Source: Marivibrio halodurans
GTDB lineage: Bacteria; Pseudomonadota; Alphaproteobacteria; UBA8366; Aestuariispiraceae
Direction of reading: 5' to 3'
DNA length: 64,000 bases
Assembly: GCF_017963645.1 (NCBI RefSeq)
Contig: NZ_JAGMWN010000014.1
Span: 36,836 to 100,835 of the forward strand
Part shown: positions 44,638 to 52,446 of the stretch, one piece after another
Numbering within the stretch: position 1 is the first letter of the stretch
Layout: every line of letters begins with the position of its first letter
Notes under the pieces: generated by a model
Database searches by the model: none
What the model saw: only the letters and a program-made list of their open reading frames with translations
Told to the model about the DNA's origin: nothing
Program-made: the position numbers and the translations under genes

Positions 44638-45582
44638 TCACGGCACCGTCGTCTCCTGGGCGCGCAGCGTCGCGATCTCCTCCTCCTCGTGGCGGTCGCG
44701 CTCGGCCTCCTCGATCAGCCAATCGCGGAAGGCGGCGACGCGCGGCCGGTCGGCGGCATATTCCGGGCAGACGAAGTAATAGGCGTAATCGCCCGGCAGC
44801 GCGAAGTCGAAGGGCCGCACCAACCGCCCGCGCGCCAGCGCGTCATGGGCCAGCGATGAGCGACCCAGCGCCACCCCCTGCCCGTCGATCGCCGCCTGCA
44901 GCACCAGGTCGGAATAGTTGAAGCTGGGGCCCCGGTCGGGATCGACGTCCTTGACTCCCGCCGCCAGCAACCAGACACGCCAGTCGGTCAACACGTCGTC
45001 ATGCAGCAGCGTGTGGTATTTCAGGTCCGCCGGCTCCTTCAACGGATGCGGCCCCTCGGTCGCCAGCACCGGCGCGCAGACGGGGAACAGTTCCTCCGTC
45101 ATGAAACGCACCGCGATCAGCCCTGGGTAATCGCCCGCGCCCCAGCGGATCGCCACATCGATGTCGTCATGGTCGAAATCCGCCAGATCGTAATCGGCCG
45201 ACAGGCGGATATCGATCTCCGGCGCCCGCTGGCGGAATCGCGAAAGCCTCGGCACCAGCCAGGTGGAGGCGAAGGAGGGCAGGCAACTCACCGTCAGCGG
45301 CCCCGCCTTCTGGGGTTTGCGCACCCGCTCGGCCGCGTTGGCGATGGTGTCCAGCGCATGGCGCACGGGCACGATGAAGGTCTCCCCCTCCTCCGTCAGG
45401 CGCAGCGCGCGGTTCATGCGCCGGAATAGCGGCGCGCCCAGCGCATCCTCCAATGCCTTGATCTGATGACTGACGGCCGCCTGGGTCACGTTCAGCTCCT
45501 CCGCCGCCAGGGTGAAGGAGAGATGGCGCGCCGCCGCCTCGAAGGCGCGCAAGGGCTTCAACGGCGGCAACCGGATCGCCAT
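44638..45582 (-). CDS. LysR-family transcriptional regulator, GcvA-like
   Basis: 314 residues. The N-terminal winged helix is PPLKPLRAFEAAARHLSFTLAAEELNVTQAAVSHQIKALED, with LFRRMNRALRLTEEG as the linker start, which matches GcvA-type regulators. The effector domain covers residues 90-300. It is divergent from the DUF1127 gene, so the 175-base intergenic region (45583-45757) is the expected place for its operator. The AT-rich run ATTAAAATAACTTATTCGAT at 45621-45640 is a candidate. Regulated target and effector unknown. Confidence 0.92.
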   Translation of the reverse strand: MAIRLPPLKPLRAFEAAARHLSFTLAAEELNVTQAAVSHQIKALEDALGAPLFRRMNRALRLTEEGETFIVPVRHALDTIANAAERVRKPQKAGPLTVSCLPSFASTWLVPRLSRFRQRAPEIDIRLSADYDLADFDHDDIDVAIRWGAGDYPGLIAVRFMTEELFPVCAPVLATEGPHPLKEPADLKYHTLLHDDVLTDWRVWLLAAGVKDVDPDRGPSFNYSDLVLQAAIDGQGVALGRSSLAHDALARGRLVRPFDFALPGDYAYYFVCPEYAADRPRVAAFRDWLIEEAERDRHEEEEIATLRAQETTVP

Positions 45583-45657
45583 GACAACACCGCCCCTCTG
45601 TGATGACCATCACGTTTCAGATTAAAATAACTTATTCGATACATGAAAACATATCCG

Positions 45658-45685
45658 TTGTGGGATAGGCGGGAAACCCTATTTT
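45658..45685 (+). promoter_or_regulatory. Candidate promoter of the DUF1127 gene
   Basis: TTGTGG (45658-45663), 16-base spacer, TATTTT (45680-45685), 72 bases before the DUF1127 start. Compatible with sigma70 or RpoH recognition. Confidence 0.4.
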
Positions 45686-45757
45686 CCGGCTCATGAAACA
45701 ACGCTGTGGCGCCGCGACCTAAAGCGCGCGCCCGACTGCACGATTAGGAGAGCTACG

Positions 45758-46027
45758 ATGAATACCGTTCAGAAAAGCCCGGTGGCCCCGGAGGATTTCG
45801 CGGGCGTGCTGAGCGGCACGGCCCTGATGCTGGTCGACGCGGTCGCCGGCGCGATCGCCGGCGGCGCGGCCCTTTCCGGCGACCTGACGCGCCTGTTCGC
45901 GCGCTGGCAGGACCGCCTCGACCAGCGCCGTCGGCTGGCGAATCTCGACGACCGGTTGTTGTCGGATATCGGCGTCGACCGCCTGCGCGCCCTCAACGAG
46001 GCCGAGAAGCCCTTCTGGCGTTCCTGA
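45758..46027 (+). CDS. DUF1127 domain protein (RNA-associated small basic protein)
   Basis: 89 residues, with TTAGGAGAG just upstream of the ATG. The C-terminal 45 residues are the DUF1127 signature: RRRLANLDDRLLSDIGVDRLRALNEAEKPFWRS. The N-terminal part has a hydrophobic Ala/Gly stretch (LVDAVAGAIAGGAAL), longer than in minimal DUF1127 proteins. In Rhodobacter a DUF1127 protein (CcaF1) is an RNA-binding protein whose gene lies just before CcsR small RNAs, and here C-rich-loop hairpins follow the stop codon (46032-46338). See the separate ncRNA entries. Confidence 0.92.
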   Translation: MNTVQKSPVAPEDFAGVLSGTALMLVDAVAGAIAGGAALSGDLTRLFARWQDRLDQRRRLANLDDRLLSDIGVDRLRALNEAEKPFWRS

Positions 46028-46031
46028 CCCC

Positions 46032-46092
46032 CGACGGTCCTCTCCCCACCACCCCCACCGATCGATAGGGGCCCCGACATGGCGCGGGGCCC
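46032..46092 (+). ncRNA. Candidate cuckoo-type sRNA: C-rich loop hairpin plus terminator after DUF1127 gene
   Basis: Five bases after the DUF1127 stop, CGACGGT (46032-46038) can pair with ACCGaTCG (46057-46064) around an 18-base loop CCTCTCCCCACCACCCCC. A terminator hairpin follows: GGGCCCCG (46069-46076) with CGGGGCCC (46085-46092), then TTATT. The C/U-rich loop is complementary to Shine-Dalgarno sequences, the mark of the cuckoo/CcsR family. Processing from the DUF1127 mRNA is expected by analogy. Confidence 0.6.
46069..46092 (+). terminator. Rho-independent terminator downstream of the DUF1127 gene
   Basis: Eight-base-pair G+C stem (46069-46076 with 46085-46092), loop ACATGGCG, followed by TTATT. 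It ends the DUF1127 transcript or the first sRNA. Confidence 0.7.
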
Positions 46093-46199
46093 TTATTCGC
46101 ATCGGCATGGGCGGCCTACGCGATCGAACGGGAAAGCGGCATGGAACATATGCCCCCTGCCCCGAAATTGCCCAAATTCCGCCTCTGGCGCGTAACGGC

Positions 46200-46340
46200 G
46201 GCCCACTTACATAGAGGGGTGCTGAGACCTCCCCTCTCATCGGGGCTCCCCCCAGGGTCCCGAGGCGTCCGGTAAGCCGGGCGTCGCAAGCGATAGGCGG
46301 CCGCCGGTATCCCCCTCCCCCCAAACCGGCGGCCGCCTTT
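46200..46340 (+). ncRNA. Candidate structured sRNA with four hairpins and an anti-SD terminator loop
   Basis: Four stems occur in sequence: AGAGGGG (46213-46219) with CCCCTCT (46231-46237); CGGG (46241-46244) with CCCG (46259-46262); a nine-pair stem 46264-46272 with 46277-46285 and loop TAAG; and a 14-pair perfect stem 46295-46308 with 46325-46338. The last loop (46309-46324) reads ATCCCCCTCCCCCCAA. The 5' end and promoter are uncertain. Alternatives considered are 6S or SRP RNA; their diagnostic motifs were not found. Best read as a second cuckoo-like sRNA in tandem with the first. Confidence 0.55.
46295..46338 (+). terminator. Very strong rho-independent terminator with C-rich loop
   Basis: Perfect 14-base-pair stem (46295-46308 with 46325-46338), 16-base C/T loop, followed by TTATTTTT. 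It ends the candidate sRNA. It could also serve the leftward lipoprotein gene since the stem is symmetric, but the T run is only on the plus strand. Confidence 0.88.
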
Positions 46341-46393
46341 ATTTTTGGCCGACAATCGTGAAGAGAACCAAGGCCGCGCGGCCTGATTGAACG

Positions 46394-46464
46394 TCAGGCG
46401 CCACGCGCTATTACTTCCCTTCAGGCGCCACGCGCTATTACTTCCCTTCAGGCGCCACGCGCCT
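46394..46464. repeat. 27-base tandem repeat covering the 3' end of the lipoprotein gene
   Basis: The unit TCAGGCGCCACGCGCTATTA plus CTTCCCT is present at 46394-46420 and 46421-46447, and its first 17 bases again at 46448-46464, where they encode the C-terminal Arg-Gly-Ala and stop of the lipoprotein on the minus strand. The coding end with its stop is thus present in three tandem copies, only the innermost being used. Confidence 0.92.
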
Positions 46465-47035
46465 GGGCCCGGGCGGCGCGAAGCATCTGCGCGAGGCATG
46501 CGCGACGCTCCTCCGCCGTCTTGGCCGGACTGCGCAGATCGACATAGCGCGTGACGAGGCCCCCGCTTCCGGCCGGAACACCGGCGCCACCCGTATCCTG
46601 CGCGGGGTCCTTCCCTTTCTCCTTATAGAGAAAAATATCGACGACGCAGCCGGACCCGCCATAGAGCCACACCTCCGCCGGGCCGTCGCGGCGGACGATA
46701 TCGGGCGCGCCAAGGCGCCGGGCGACGGCGAGCGCGTCGAGGCCGATGAACTGGTCCGGGTCGTCGTCGACCGGCGGCAGATCCGCCGGCAGGCTCGCCA
46801 CCGCCGACCGGTCGCGGCCGGGATCGGCCAACAGGGCGGAAGAACCGATATCGCCGTCCGAGCCGGGGCCGTCGGCGGAGGGCGGCACGTCGAGTGCGCG
46901 CCCGCCCGCCCCCTGGCTACAAGCCGCGAGAGCCGGCAGCACGAAGGCGAGCAGCAAGGTCGGGAGGAGAACACCCGCCCGACGGCGCCCGGCGGGAGAA
47001 ATCGCATCCACGGGCGTCGCGCGGCGCACCGTCAT
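46448..47035 (-). CDS. Predicted outer-membrane lipoprotein
   Basis: 195 residues from the ATG at 47035, which overlaps the stop of the EI24 gene by four bases (ATGA). The signal peptide VLLPTLLLAFVLPALAAC ends in a lipobox (L-A-A-C) at about residue 40. The mature part starts with an acidic/Gly-rich linker and has a small domain: FIGLDALAVARRLGAPDIVRRDGPAEVWLYGGSGCVVDIFLY, reminiscent of SmpA/OmlA-like folds, but I do not claim membership. Its 3' end is tandemly duplicated. Co-transcribed with the EI24 gene. Confidence 0.8.
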   Translation of the reverse strand: MTVRRATPVDAISPAGRRRAGVLLPTLLLAFVLPALAACSQGAGGRALDVPPSADGPGSDGDIGSSALLADPGRDRSAVASLPADLPPVDDDPDQFIGLDALAVARRLGAPDIVRRDGPAEVWLYGGSGCVVDIFLYKEKGKDPAQDTGGAGVPAGSGGLVTRYVDLRSPAKTAEERRACLAQMLRAARAQARGA

Positions 47036-47799
47036 CGCGCGGGGGTCTTCGCCGGCGGCGTGGCGGCGCGGTCGGGCGGATCGTCCGGGAAGTCCTTGCG
47101 CGCCGGCAGTGCCTCGAACAGATGCACCATCGCCGCCGCCGCGATCACCGGCGCGATCAGATTCAGGATCGGCACCGTCATCAGGAAGACGAAGATGACG
47201 CCGAACAACGTGATCCGGCCCTTGTGGCGCTGGCGGAGTTTCTCCGCGCGCTGCGGCGTCAGACGGCGCAGCGCCACGACCTCGTAGAACTCCCGCCCGA
47301 CCAGATAGCCATTCACCGCGTAATAAAGCGCCGCCCCGGCGCCCAGCAGGATCAGGAGCGTGATATAGGCCGGGAAGGCGATCAGGTTGATCAGCACCAC
47401 GATGCCGAGGAAGCGGATACCGGAGAACACCGCCTCCGTCACCGTCTGGCCGCGTGCGGGGCCGAGGCGCGGATAGTGCCGCCCCTCCACCGCCTCGCAA
47501 ATATCCTCCAGGAAGATGCCGACGATCGCCGTCATCACCGGCGGGAACAGGAAATAGGTCAGCACCCCGATCAGGCCGGCCAGCCCAATCCCGCCGAGCA
47601 CGTCGAACCATTCGCCCATCCATTCGGCCGCCCCGCCGACCACCGGCAAGGTGGTCCAGGGCACCTCGGCCACGGCGAACCACAATAGAAGGCCGAGCGC
47701 CACGAACACCCCGATCGACCCGCCGAGGCCGAGCAGGATGACACGCTTGAAGCGCGGGTCGCCGATCTGGGAGAGAGCCTTGCTGATCGCCTGAAACAT
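47032..47799 (-). CDS. EI24/CysZ-like membrane protein
   Basis: 255 residues with four to five hydrophobic segments. The order FKRVILLGLGGSIGVFVALGLLL, IGLAGLIGVLTYFLFPPVMTAIVGIFLEDI, VVLINLIAFPAYITLLILLG, YLVGREFYEVVALRRL and ITLFGVIFVFLMTVPILNLIAPVIAAAAMVHLF matches the EI24 (PF07264) family, which includes the sulfate transporter CysZ. A role in sulfate uptake is possible but not shown. The C-terminus is Asp/Pro-rich. First gene of a two-gene unit with the lipoprotein. Confidence 0.88.
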   Translation of the reverse strand: MFQAISKALSQIGDPRFKRVILLGLGGSIGVFVALGLLLWFAVAEVPWTTLPVVGGAAEWMGEWFDVLGGIGLAGLIGVLTYFLFPPVMTAIVGIFLEDICEAVEGRHYPRLGPARGQTVTEAVFSGIRFLGIVVLINLIAFPAYITLLILLGAGAALYYAVNGYLVGREFYEVVALRRLTPQRAEKLRQRHKGRITLFGVIFVFLMTVPILNLIAPVIAAAAMVHLFEALPARKDFPDDPPDRAATPPAKTPAR

Positions 47800-47964
47800 G
47801 GCTCAACATCTATCCGCACGGCCGCAATGCCGCAAGAGCGCCGCGCACCATTTGCCGTGACGGCCCGCATTGGCTATAGAGCCGATCCGGGGATCGCGCC
47901 CGTCCGGGGACCGGCCCCATCGAGGATCACCCAACCACGATTTCGCGGAAGCGAGGGGACAGAC

Positions 47965-48960
47965 ATGGCGGAGACGCGCTACGACGTGATCGGCATCGGC
48001 AACGCGCTGGTGGATGTGCTGGTATCGGTCGAGGACGATTTCCTCGCCGCCGAGGATCTGCCCAAGGGCGGCATGATGCTGGTCGAGGCGGACCAGTCCG
48101 ACGCGCTCTATGCCAAGCTCGGCCCGGCGACGGAACGCTCCGGCGGCTCCTGCGGGAATACCATGGCGGGCTTCGCGGCGCTGGGCGGCACCGGCGCCTA
48201 TATCGGCAAGGTGCGCGACGACAGCTTCGGCAAGGTCTTCCGCCATGACCTCTCCGCCCTCGGCGTCTCGTTCGAGACGGCGCCCGCGGGCGACGCCGCG
48301 CCGACCGGCAAGTGCCTGGTCCTGGTGTCTCCCGACGCGCAGCGCACCATGGTGACCTATCTCGGCGCGGCGACGGAACTGACCGCCGCCGATATCGACG
48401 AAGCGGCGATCCAGGCCGCCCGCGTACTTTACCTCGAAGGCTATCTCTTCGACCGGGACGAGGCGAAAGCCGCCTTCGTCAAGGCGGCCGACATCGCGCA
48501 CGCCGCCGGGCGGGAGGTATCGCTGACGCTATCCGACGGCTTCTGCGTCGACCGTCATCGGGCGGCCTTCCGCGGCCTTGTCGAAGGGCATGTCGATATC
48601 CTCTTCGCCAACGAGGAGGAGATCAAAAGCCTCTACGAGGTGGATAGTTTCGACGAAGCGCTCGCCCAGGTTCGGGAACACTGCAAGATCGCCTGCCTGA
48701 CCCGTTCGGAGAAAGGGTCGGTCGTGCTTCAGGGCGGGACGATCCATGAAATCCCGGCCGAGCCGGTGGAGAAGGTACTGGACACCACCGGCGCCGGCGA
48801 CCAGTACGCCGCCGGTTTCCTCTTCGGCTACACCCAGGGCATGGATCTCGACCGCGCCGGGCGCATCGGCGGCATCGCGGCGGCCGAGGTGATTTCCCAC
48901 TACGGCGCCCGTCCGGAAGTGGACCTGAAGGCGCTGGTCGCGGAGAAGCTGGCGGCGTGA
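47965..48960 (+). CDS. PfkB-family sugar/nucleoside kinase (adenosine-kinase-like)
   Basis: 331 residues from the ATG at 47965, which has GAGGGGAC upstream. RYDVIGIGNALVDVLVSVEDD at the start, GGSCGNTMAGFAALGGTGAYIGKV, and the C-terminal anion-hole motif LDTTGAGDQYAAGFLFG with the catalytic Asp near residue 275 define the family. The closest match in style is the adenosine/ribokinase branch found beside ndk- or MscS-like genes in other Alphaproteobacteria. The substrate is not certain. It overlaps by two or three bases a possible GTG start of the next gene. Confidence 0.9.
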   Translation: MAETRYDVIGIGNALVDVLVSVEDDFLAAEDLPKGGMMLVEADQSDALYAKLGPATERSGGSCGNTMAGFAALGGTGAYIGKVRDDSFGKVFRHDLSALGVSFETAPAGDAAPTGKCLVLVSPDAQRTMVTYLGAATELTAADIDEAAIQAARVLYLEGYLFDRDEAKAAFVKAADIAHAAGREVSLTLSDGFCVDRHRAAFRGLVEGHVDILFANEEEIKSLYEVDSFDEALAQVREHCKIACLTRSEKGSVVLQGGTIHEIPAEPVEKVLDTTGAGDQYAAGFLFGYTQGMDLDRAGRIGGIAAAEVISHYGARPEVDLKALVAEKLAA

Positions 48961-48965
48961 GCGAC

Positions 48966-49682
48966 ATGATGCGGATCGGCATCCTGGAGGCCGGGCGCCC
49001 CGCGCCCGCGCTGCTGGAGACCCACGGCGACTATATCGCCATGTTCGAGAGCCTGTTGGCCCCGGCGATGCCGGAGGCGGAATTCCTCGGCTATGCGGCG
49101 ATCGACGGTCATCTGCCCCGCTCGCTGGACGAGGCGGACGGCTGGCTCATCACCGGCAGCGCCTTCGGCGTCTATGACCGCGATCCGTGGATCGGGGCGC
49201 TCAAGAAATTCGCCCGCGAGGCGATCGATCGCGGACAACCGGTTTTCGGGATTTGCTTCGGCCACCAACTCGTCGCGGAGATCATGGGCGGCCGGGCCGA
49301 GAAATCGGATGCCGGCTGGGGCATCGGCGTGCATGACTATGCCGTGCGCGCACCGGCCGACTGGATGGCGGACGCGCCATCGCGCTTCGGCAATCTGGTC
49401 TCGCATCAGGATCAGGTGACGGTGCCGCCGCCGGGGGCCAAGCTGCTGGCCGGCAGCGATTTCTGCCCCAACGCGATGCTGGAGATCCTGCCCAACGCGG
49501 CGACGCTGCAAAGCCATCCGGAGATGCCGGCGGCCTATTGCCGCGACCTCTATGAAAGCCGGCGGGAGCGGATCGGCGCCGCCACGGTGGACGAGGCGCT
49601 GGCCAGCCTGGCGAATCCCATCGACGCCGCGCTGGTGGCCGGGTGGATCGGCAACTTCTTCCGCAAGAATCTGAACGGTTGA
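48966..49682 (+). CDS. Class I glutamine amidotransferase domain protein
   Basis: 238 residues from the ATG at 48966; a GTG at 48957 overlapping the previous stop would give 241. The nucleophile Cys is in GQPVFGICFGHQLVAEIMGG near residue 98, and the His-x-Glu pair is in LQSHPEMPAAYC near residue 185. No synthetase domain is attached, as in GuaA-N-like stand-alone amidotransferases and gamma-glutamyl hydrolases such as PuuD-like proteins. It is translationally coupled to the PfkB kinase gene. Confidence 0.9.
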   Translation: MMRIGILEAGRPAPALLETHGDYIAMFESLLAPAMPEAEFLGYAAIDGHLPRSLDEADGWLITGSAFGVYDRDPWIGALKKFAREAIDRGQPVFGICFGHQLVAEIMGGRAEKSDAGWGIGVHDYAVRAPADWMADAPSRFGNLVSHQDQVTVPPPGAKLLAGSDFCPNAMLEILPNAATLQSHPEMPAAYCRDLYESRRERIGAATVDEALASLANPIDAALVAGWIGNFFRKNLNG

Positions 49683-49704
49683 GGCCGGATTCCGCCGAGG
49701 CGGA

Positions 49705-50856
49705 TCAATCCAGCAGATAGCCGAGCACCGCGTCGAGGCGCTGCCGTCCCTCCTCGCTCGCCCGCAGGCACCCGGCCTCGCGCGTGACATAGCCCTCATC
49801 GACCAGGGCCGCGAGGCGCCGCGCGTCCAGCGCCTCGAAACCCGCGCCGGTCAGCGCGCGCAGACGCGCCTCCGGCACCCCTTCCGCGAGGCGAAGGCCC
49901 ATCAGCATCAATTCGCGCCGCCGTTCCTCCGGCGAGACGGGAACCTGTTCCGCCAGCCCGTCGCCGCGTGCCTCGACGGCCTTCAGCCATGTCTCGGGCA
50001 AGCGATGACGGTATGTCGCGTGCCAGCCGCCGCCTGCGTCCGTGACGCGTCCGTGGGCGCCCGGCCCCACCCCGGCATAGTCGCCGGAACGCCAATAGAC
50101 CAGATTGTGCCGGCTCTCCCCGCCCGGCCGCGCGTGGTTGGAGACCTCGTAGGCCGCATAGCCGGCCGTCTCCATCCGCGCCTGGGTCGCGAGCCAGAGG
50201 TCGGCGGCGCGTTCCTCCTCCGCCGTCATCCTCTCCCCCAGGCGGGCGCGGGTGAAGAAGGCGGTGCCGGGCTCCAGCGTCAGTTGATAAAGCGACAGGT
50301 GGTCGCCCGCGAGCGTCAGCGCCTCGTCCAGCTCCCCCTCCCAGGCCGCGACCGTCTGCTGGGGACGGGCATAGATCAGATCGAAGCTGACCCGGGGGAA
50401 ATGCCGATGGGCCAGCGCGATCGCCCCGCGCGCCTCCGCCGCATCATGTTCCCGCCCCAGGAAGCGCAGATCCGCATCGTTCAGCGACTGGATGCCGAGC
50501 GAGACCCGGTTGACCCCGGCCGCGCGGAACCCGGCGAAGCGCGCCGCCTCGACGGAGGTTGGATTGGCCTCCAACGTGATCTCGCAATCCTCGGCCAGGG
50601 GAAGGGTGGCGCGCGCCGCCTCGATCACGGCGGCGACGGTCTCCGGCGCCATCAAGGAGGGCGTGCCGCCGCCGAGAAAGATGCTCTCGATCCGCGCGTC
50701 CGGTCGATCGGCATAGGGGGCGAGCGCCGCGCGCGTCTCCGCCGCCAGCGCGCGGGCCCAGCGCGGGTGATCGATCACTTCCCGCACATGGCTGTTGAAA
50801 TCGCAATAGGGGCACTTGGCCTTGCAGAAAGGCCAGTGAACATAGAGCGCGACCAT
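49705..50856 (-). CDS. hemW: Radical SAM heme chaperone HemW
   Basis: 383 residues. The radical SAM cluster motif appears at the very start, YVHWPFCKAKCPYCDFNSH (C-x3-C-x2-C, with the next Cys typical of HemW). SIFLGGGTPSLM, EITLEANPTS, GVNRVSLGIQSLND and DLIYARPQQTV follow, then the HemW_C domain with YAAYEVSNHARPG. It resembles HemN but lacks its extra N-terminal region; HemW is a heme-binding chaperone rather than a coproporphyrinogen oxidase. Third gene of a leftward rph-rdgB-hemW unit. Confidence 0.93.
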   Translation of the reverse strand: MVALYVHWPFCKAKCPYCDFNSHVREVIDHPRWARALAAETRAALAPYADRPDARIESIFLGGGTPSLMAPETVAAVIEAARATLPLAEDCEITLEANPTSVEAARFAGFRAAGVNRVSLGIQSLNDADLRFLGREHDAAEARGAIALAHRHFPRVSFDLIYARPQQTVAAWEGELDEALTLAGDHLSLYQLTLEPGTAFFTRARLGERMTAEEERAADLWLATQARMETAGYAAYEVSNHARPGGESRHNLVYWRSGDYAGVGPGAHGRVTDAGGGWHATYRHRLPETWLKAVEARGDGLAEQVPVSPEERRRELMLMGLRLAEGVPEARLRALTGAGFEALDARRLAALVDEGYVTREAGCLRASEEGRQRLDAVLGYLLD

Positions 50857-50882
50857 GGTTGCCCCCGCGCCGGCCGCGCGGA

Positions 50883-51497
<615 letters not shown>

Positions 51498-51534
51498 GGT
51501 TTCGTTCCCCTATCTGGATTGGAGGCGATCCGCC

Positions 51535-52251
51535 TCACTCATCGGCTGAAAGAACCGCCTTCTGCGCGGCCGTCAACGCCTCGCAGCCGGTCTTGGCGAG
51601 GCCGAGCAACCGCACGAACGCATCCTCGCTGAAGGGATCGGCCTCGGCCGTCCCCTGAATTTCGACGATACCACCACTGCCGGTCAGAACGAAATTCGCA
51701 TCCGCCTCGGCCTGCGAATCCTCGTCGTAATCGAGGTCGAGCACGGGCTGCCCGCGATAGAGACCGCAGGAGATCGCGGCGACGCTGTCCTTCAGCGGAT
51801 TGCCCTCGACCGCGCCCAGGCGCCGCATATGCCGGACGGCCAGCGCCAGCGCGACATAGGCCCCGGTGATCGCCGCCGTGCGCGTGCCGCCGTCGGCCTG
51901 CAGCACGTCGCAATCGAGACGGATCTGCCGCTCCCCCAGCCGGGGCATGTCGGTGATCGCACGCAGCGACCGGCCGATCAGGCGGCTGATCTCCTGCGTG
52001 CGGCCGCCCTCGGCCGTGCGCTTTCGGTCCATGCGGCTGTGGGTGGAGCGCGGCAGCATGCCGTATTCCGCCGTCACCCAGCCGCGCCCCGAATTGCGCA
52101 GGAAGGGGGGCACGGAATCCTCGACGCTGGCGCAGCAGAGCACGTGCGTATGCCCGAACTTGGCAAGACAGGACCCCTCCGCGTAGCGCGCCACCTCGGG
52201 TTCGAGCACGATCTCGCGCAATTGATCGGGGGCACGCTTGCTGGGACGCAC
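51535..52251 (-). CDS. rph: Ribonuclease PH
   Basis: 238 residues when started at the GTG at 52251, the standard family length, with GAGGAGAAG as ribosome binding site; the ATG at 52287 gives 250 and a charged leader not seen in the family. [27 protein letters not shown] at the start, the RNase PH Arg patch with [21 protein letters not shown] and the phosphate site [22 protein letters not shown] are visible. It trims the 3' ends of tRNA phosphorolytically. Divergent from hrcA. Confidence 0.93.
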   Translation of the reverse strand: MRPSKRAPDQLREIVLEPEVARYAEGSCLAKFGHTHVLCCASVEDSVPPFLRNSGRGWVTAEYGMLPRSTHSRMDRKRTAEGGRTQEISRLIGRSLRAITDMPRLGERQIRLDCDVLQADGGTRTAAITGAYVALALAVRHMRRLGAVEGNPLKDSVAAISCGLYRGQPVLDLDYDEDSQAEADANFVLTGSGGIVEIQGTAEADPFSEDAFVRLLGLAKTGCEALTAAQKAVLSADE

Positions 52252-52368
52252 GGGGGACTTCTCCTCTTTCTCGCGGGGTCGTTCCAAATCGCGCGCAAGC
52301 TACCTGCCGCGATGGGGCGCGTCCAGACCCGGCGGAGCACGCACCCCCAACGCCTTTCCGATGGCCAA

Positions 52369-52397
52369 TTGACCCCCGCCCGGGTGCTTTCTACATT
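52369..52397 (+). promoter_or_regulatory. Promoter of hrcA
   Basis: TTGACC (52369-52374), spacer of 17 bases, TACATT (52392-52397). The start of transcription would be near 52404, giving a leader of about 43 bases before the hrcA ATG. No CIRCE element (TTAGCACTC and its inverted copy) is visible around it. Confidence 0.6.
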
Positions 52398-52446
52398 CAG
52401 GCGAGATGTGGACGCGTTCCTCGCGGCGGATCGAGGATCCTTAACG

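Larger units (their letters stand above)
46028..46447. other. Long intergenic region rich in RNA structure
   Basis: These 420 bases between the DUF1127 gene and the lipoprotein gene hold the two candidate sRNAs, two terminators and the 27-base repeats listed separately. A 35-codon frame at 46107-46214 has no ribosome binding site and is not called. Confidence 0.6.

Noticed and set aside
46107..46214. 35-codon frame between DUF1127 gene and the sRNA
   Set aside because: No ribosome binding site and it ends inside the structured RNA.
46200..46340. 6S RNA or SRP RNA
   Set aside because: No SRP core (GGTCCGGAAGGAAGCAG-like) and no 6S-style long internal bulge flanked by matching stems; the C-rich loop terminator fits a cuckoo-type RNA better.
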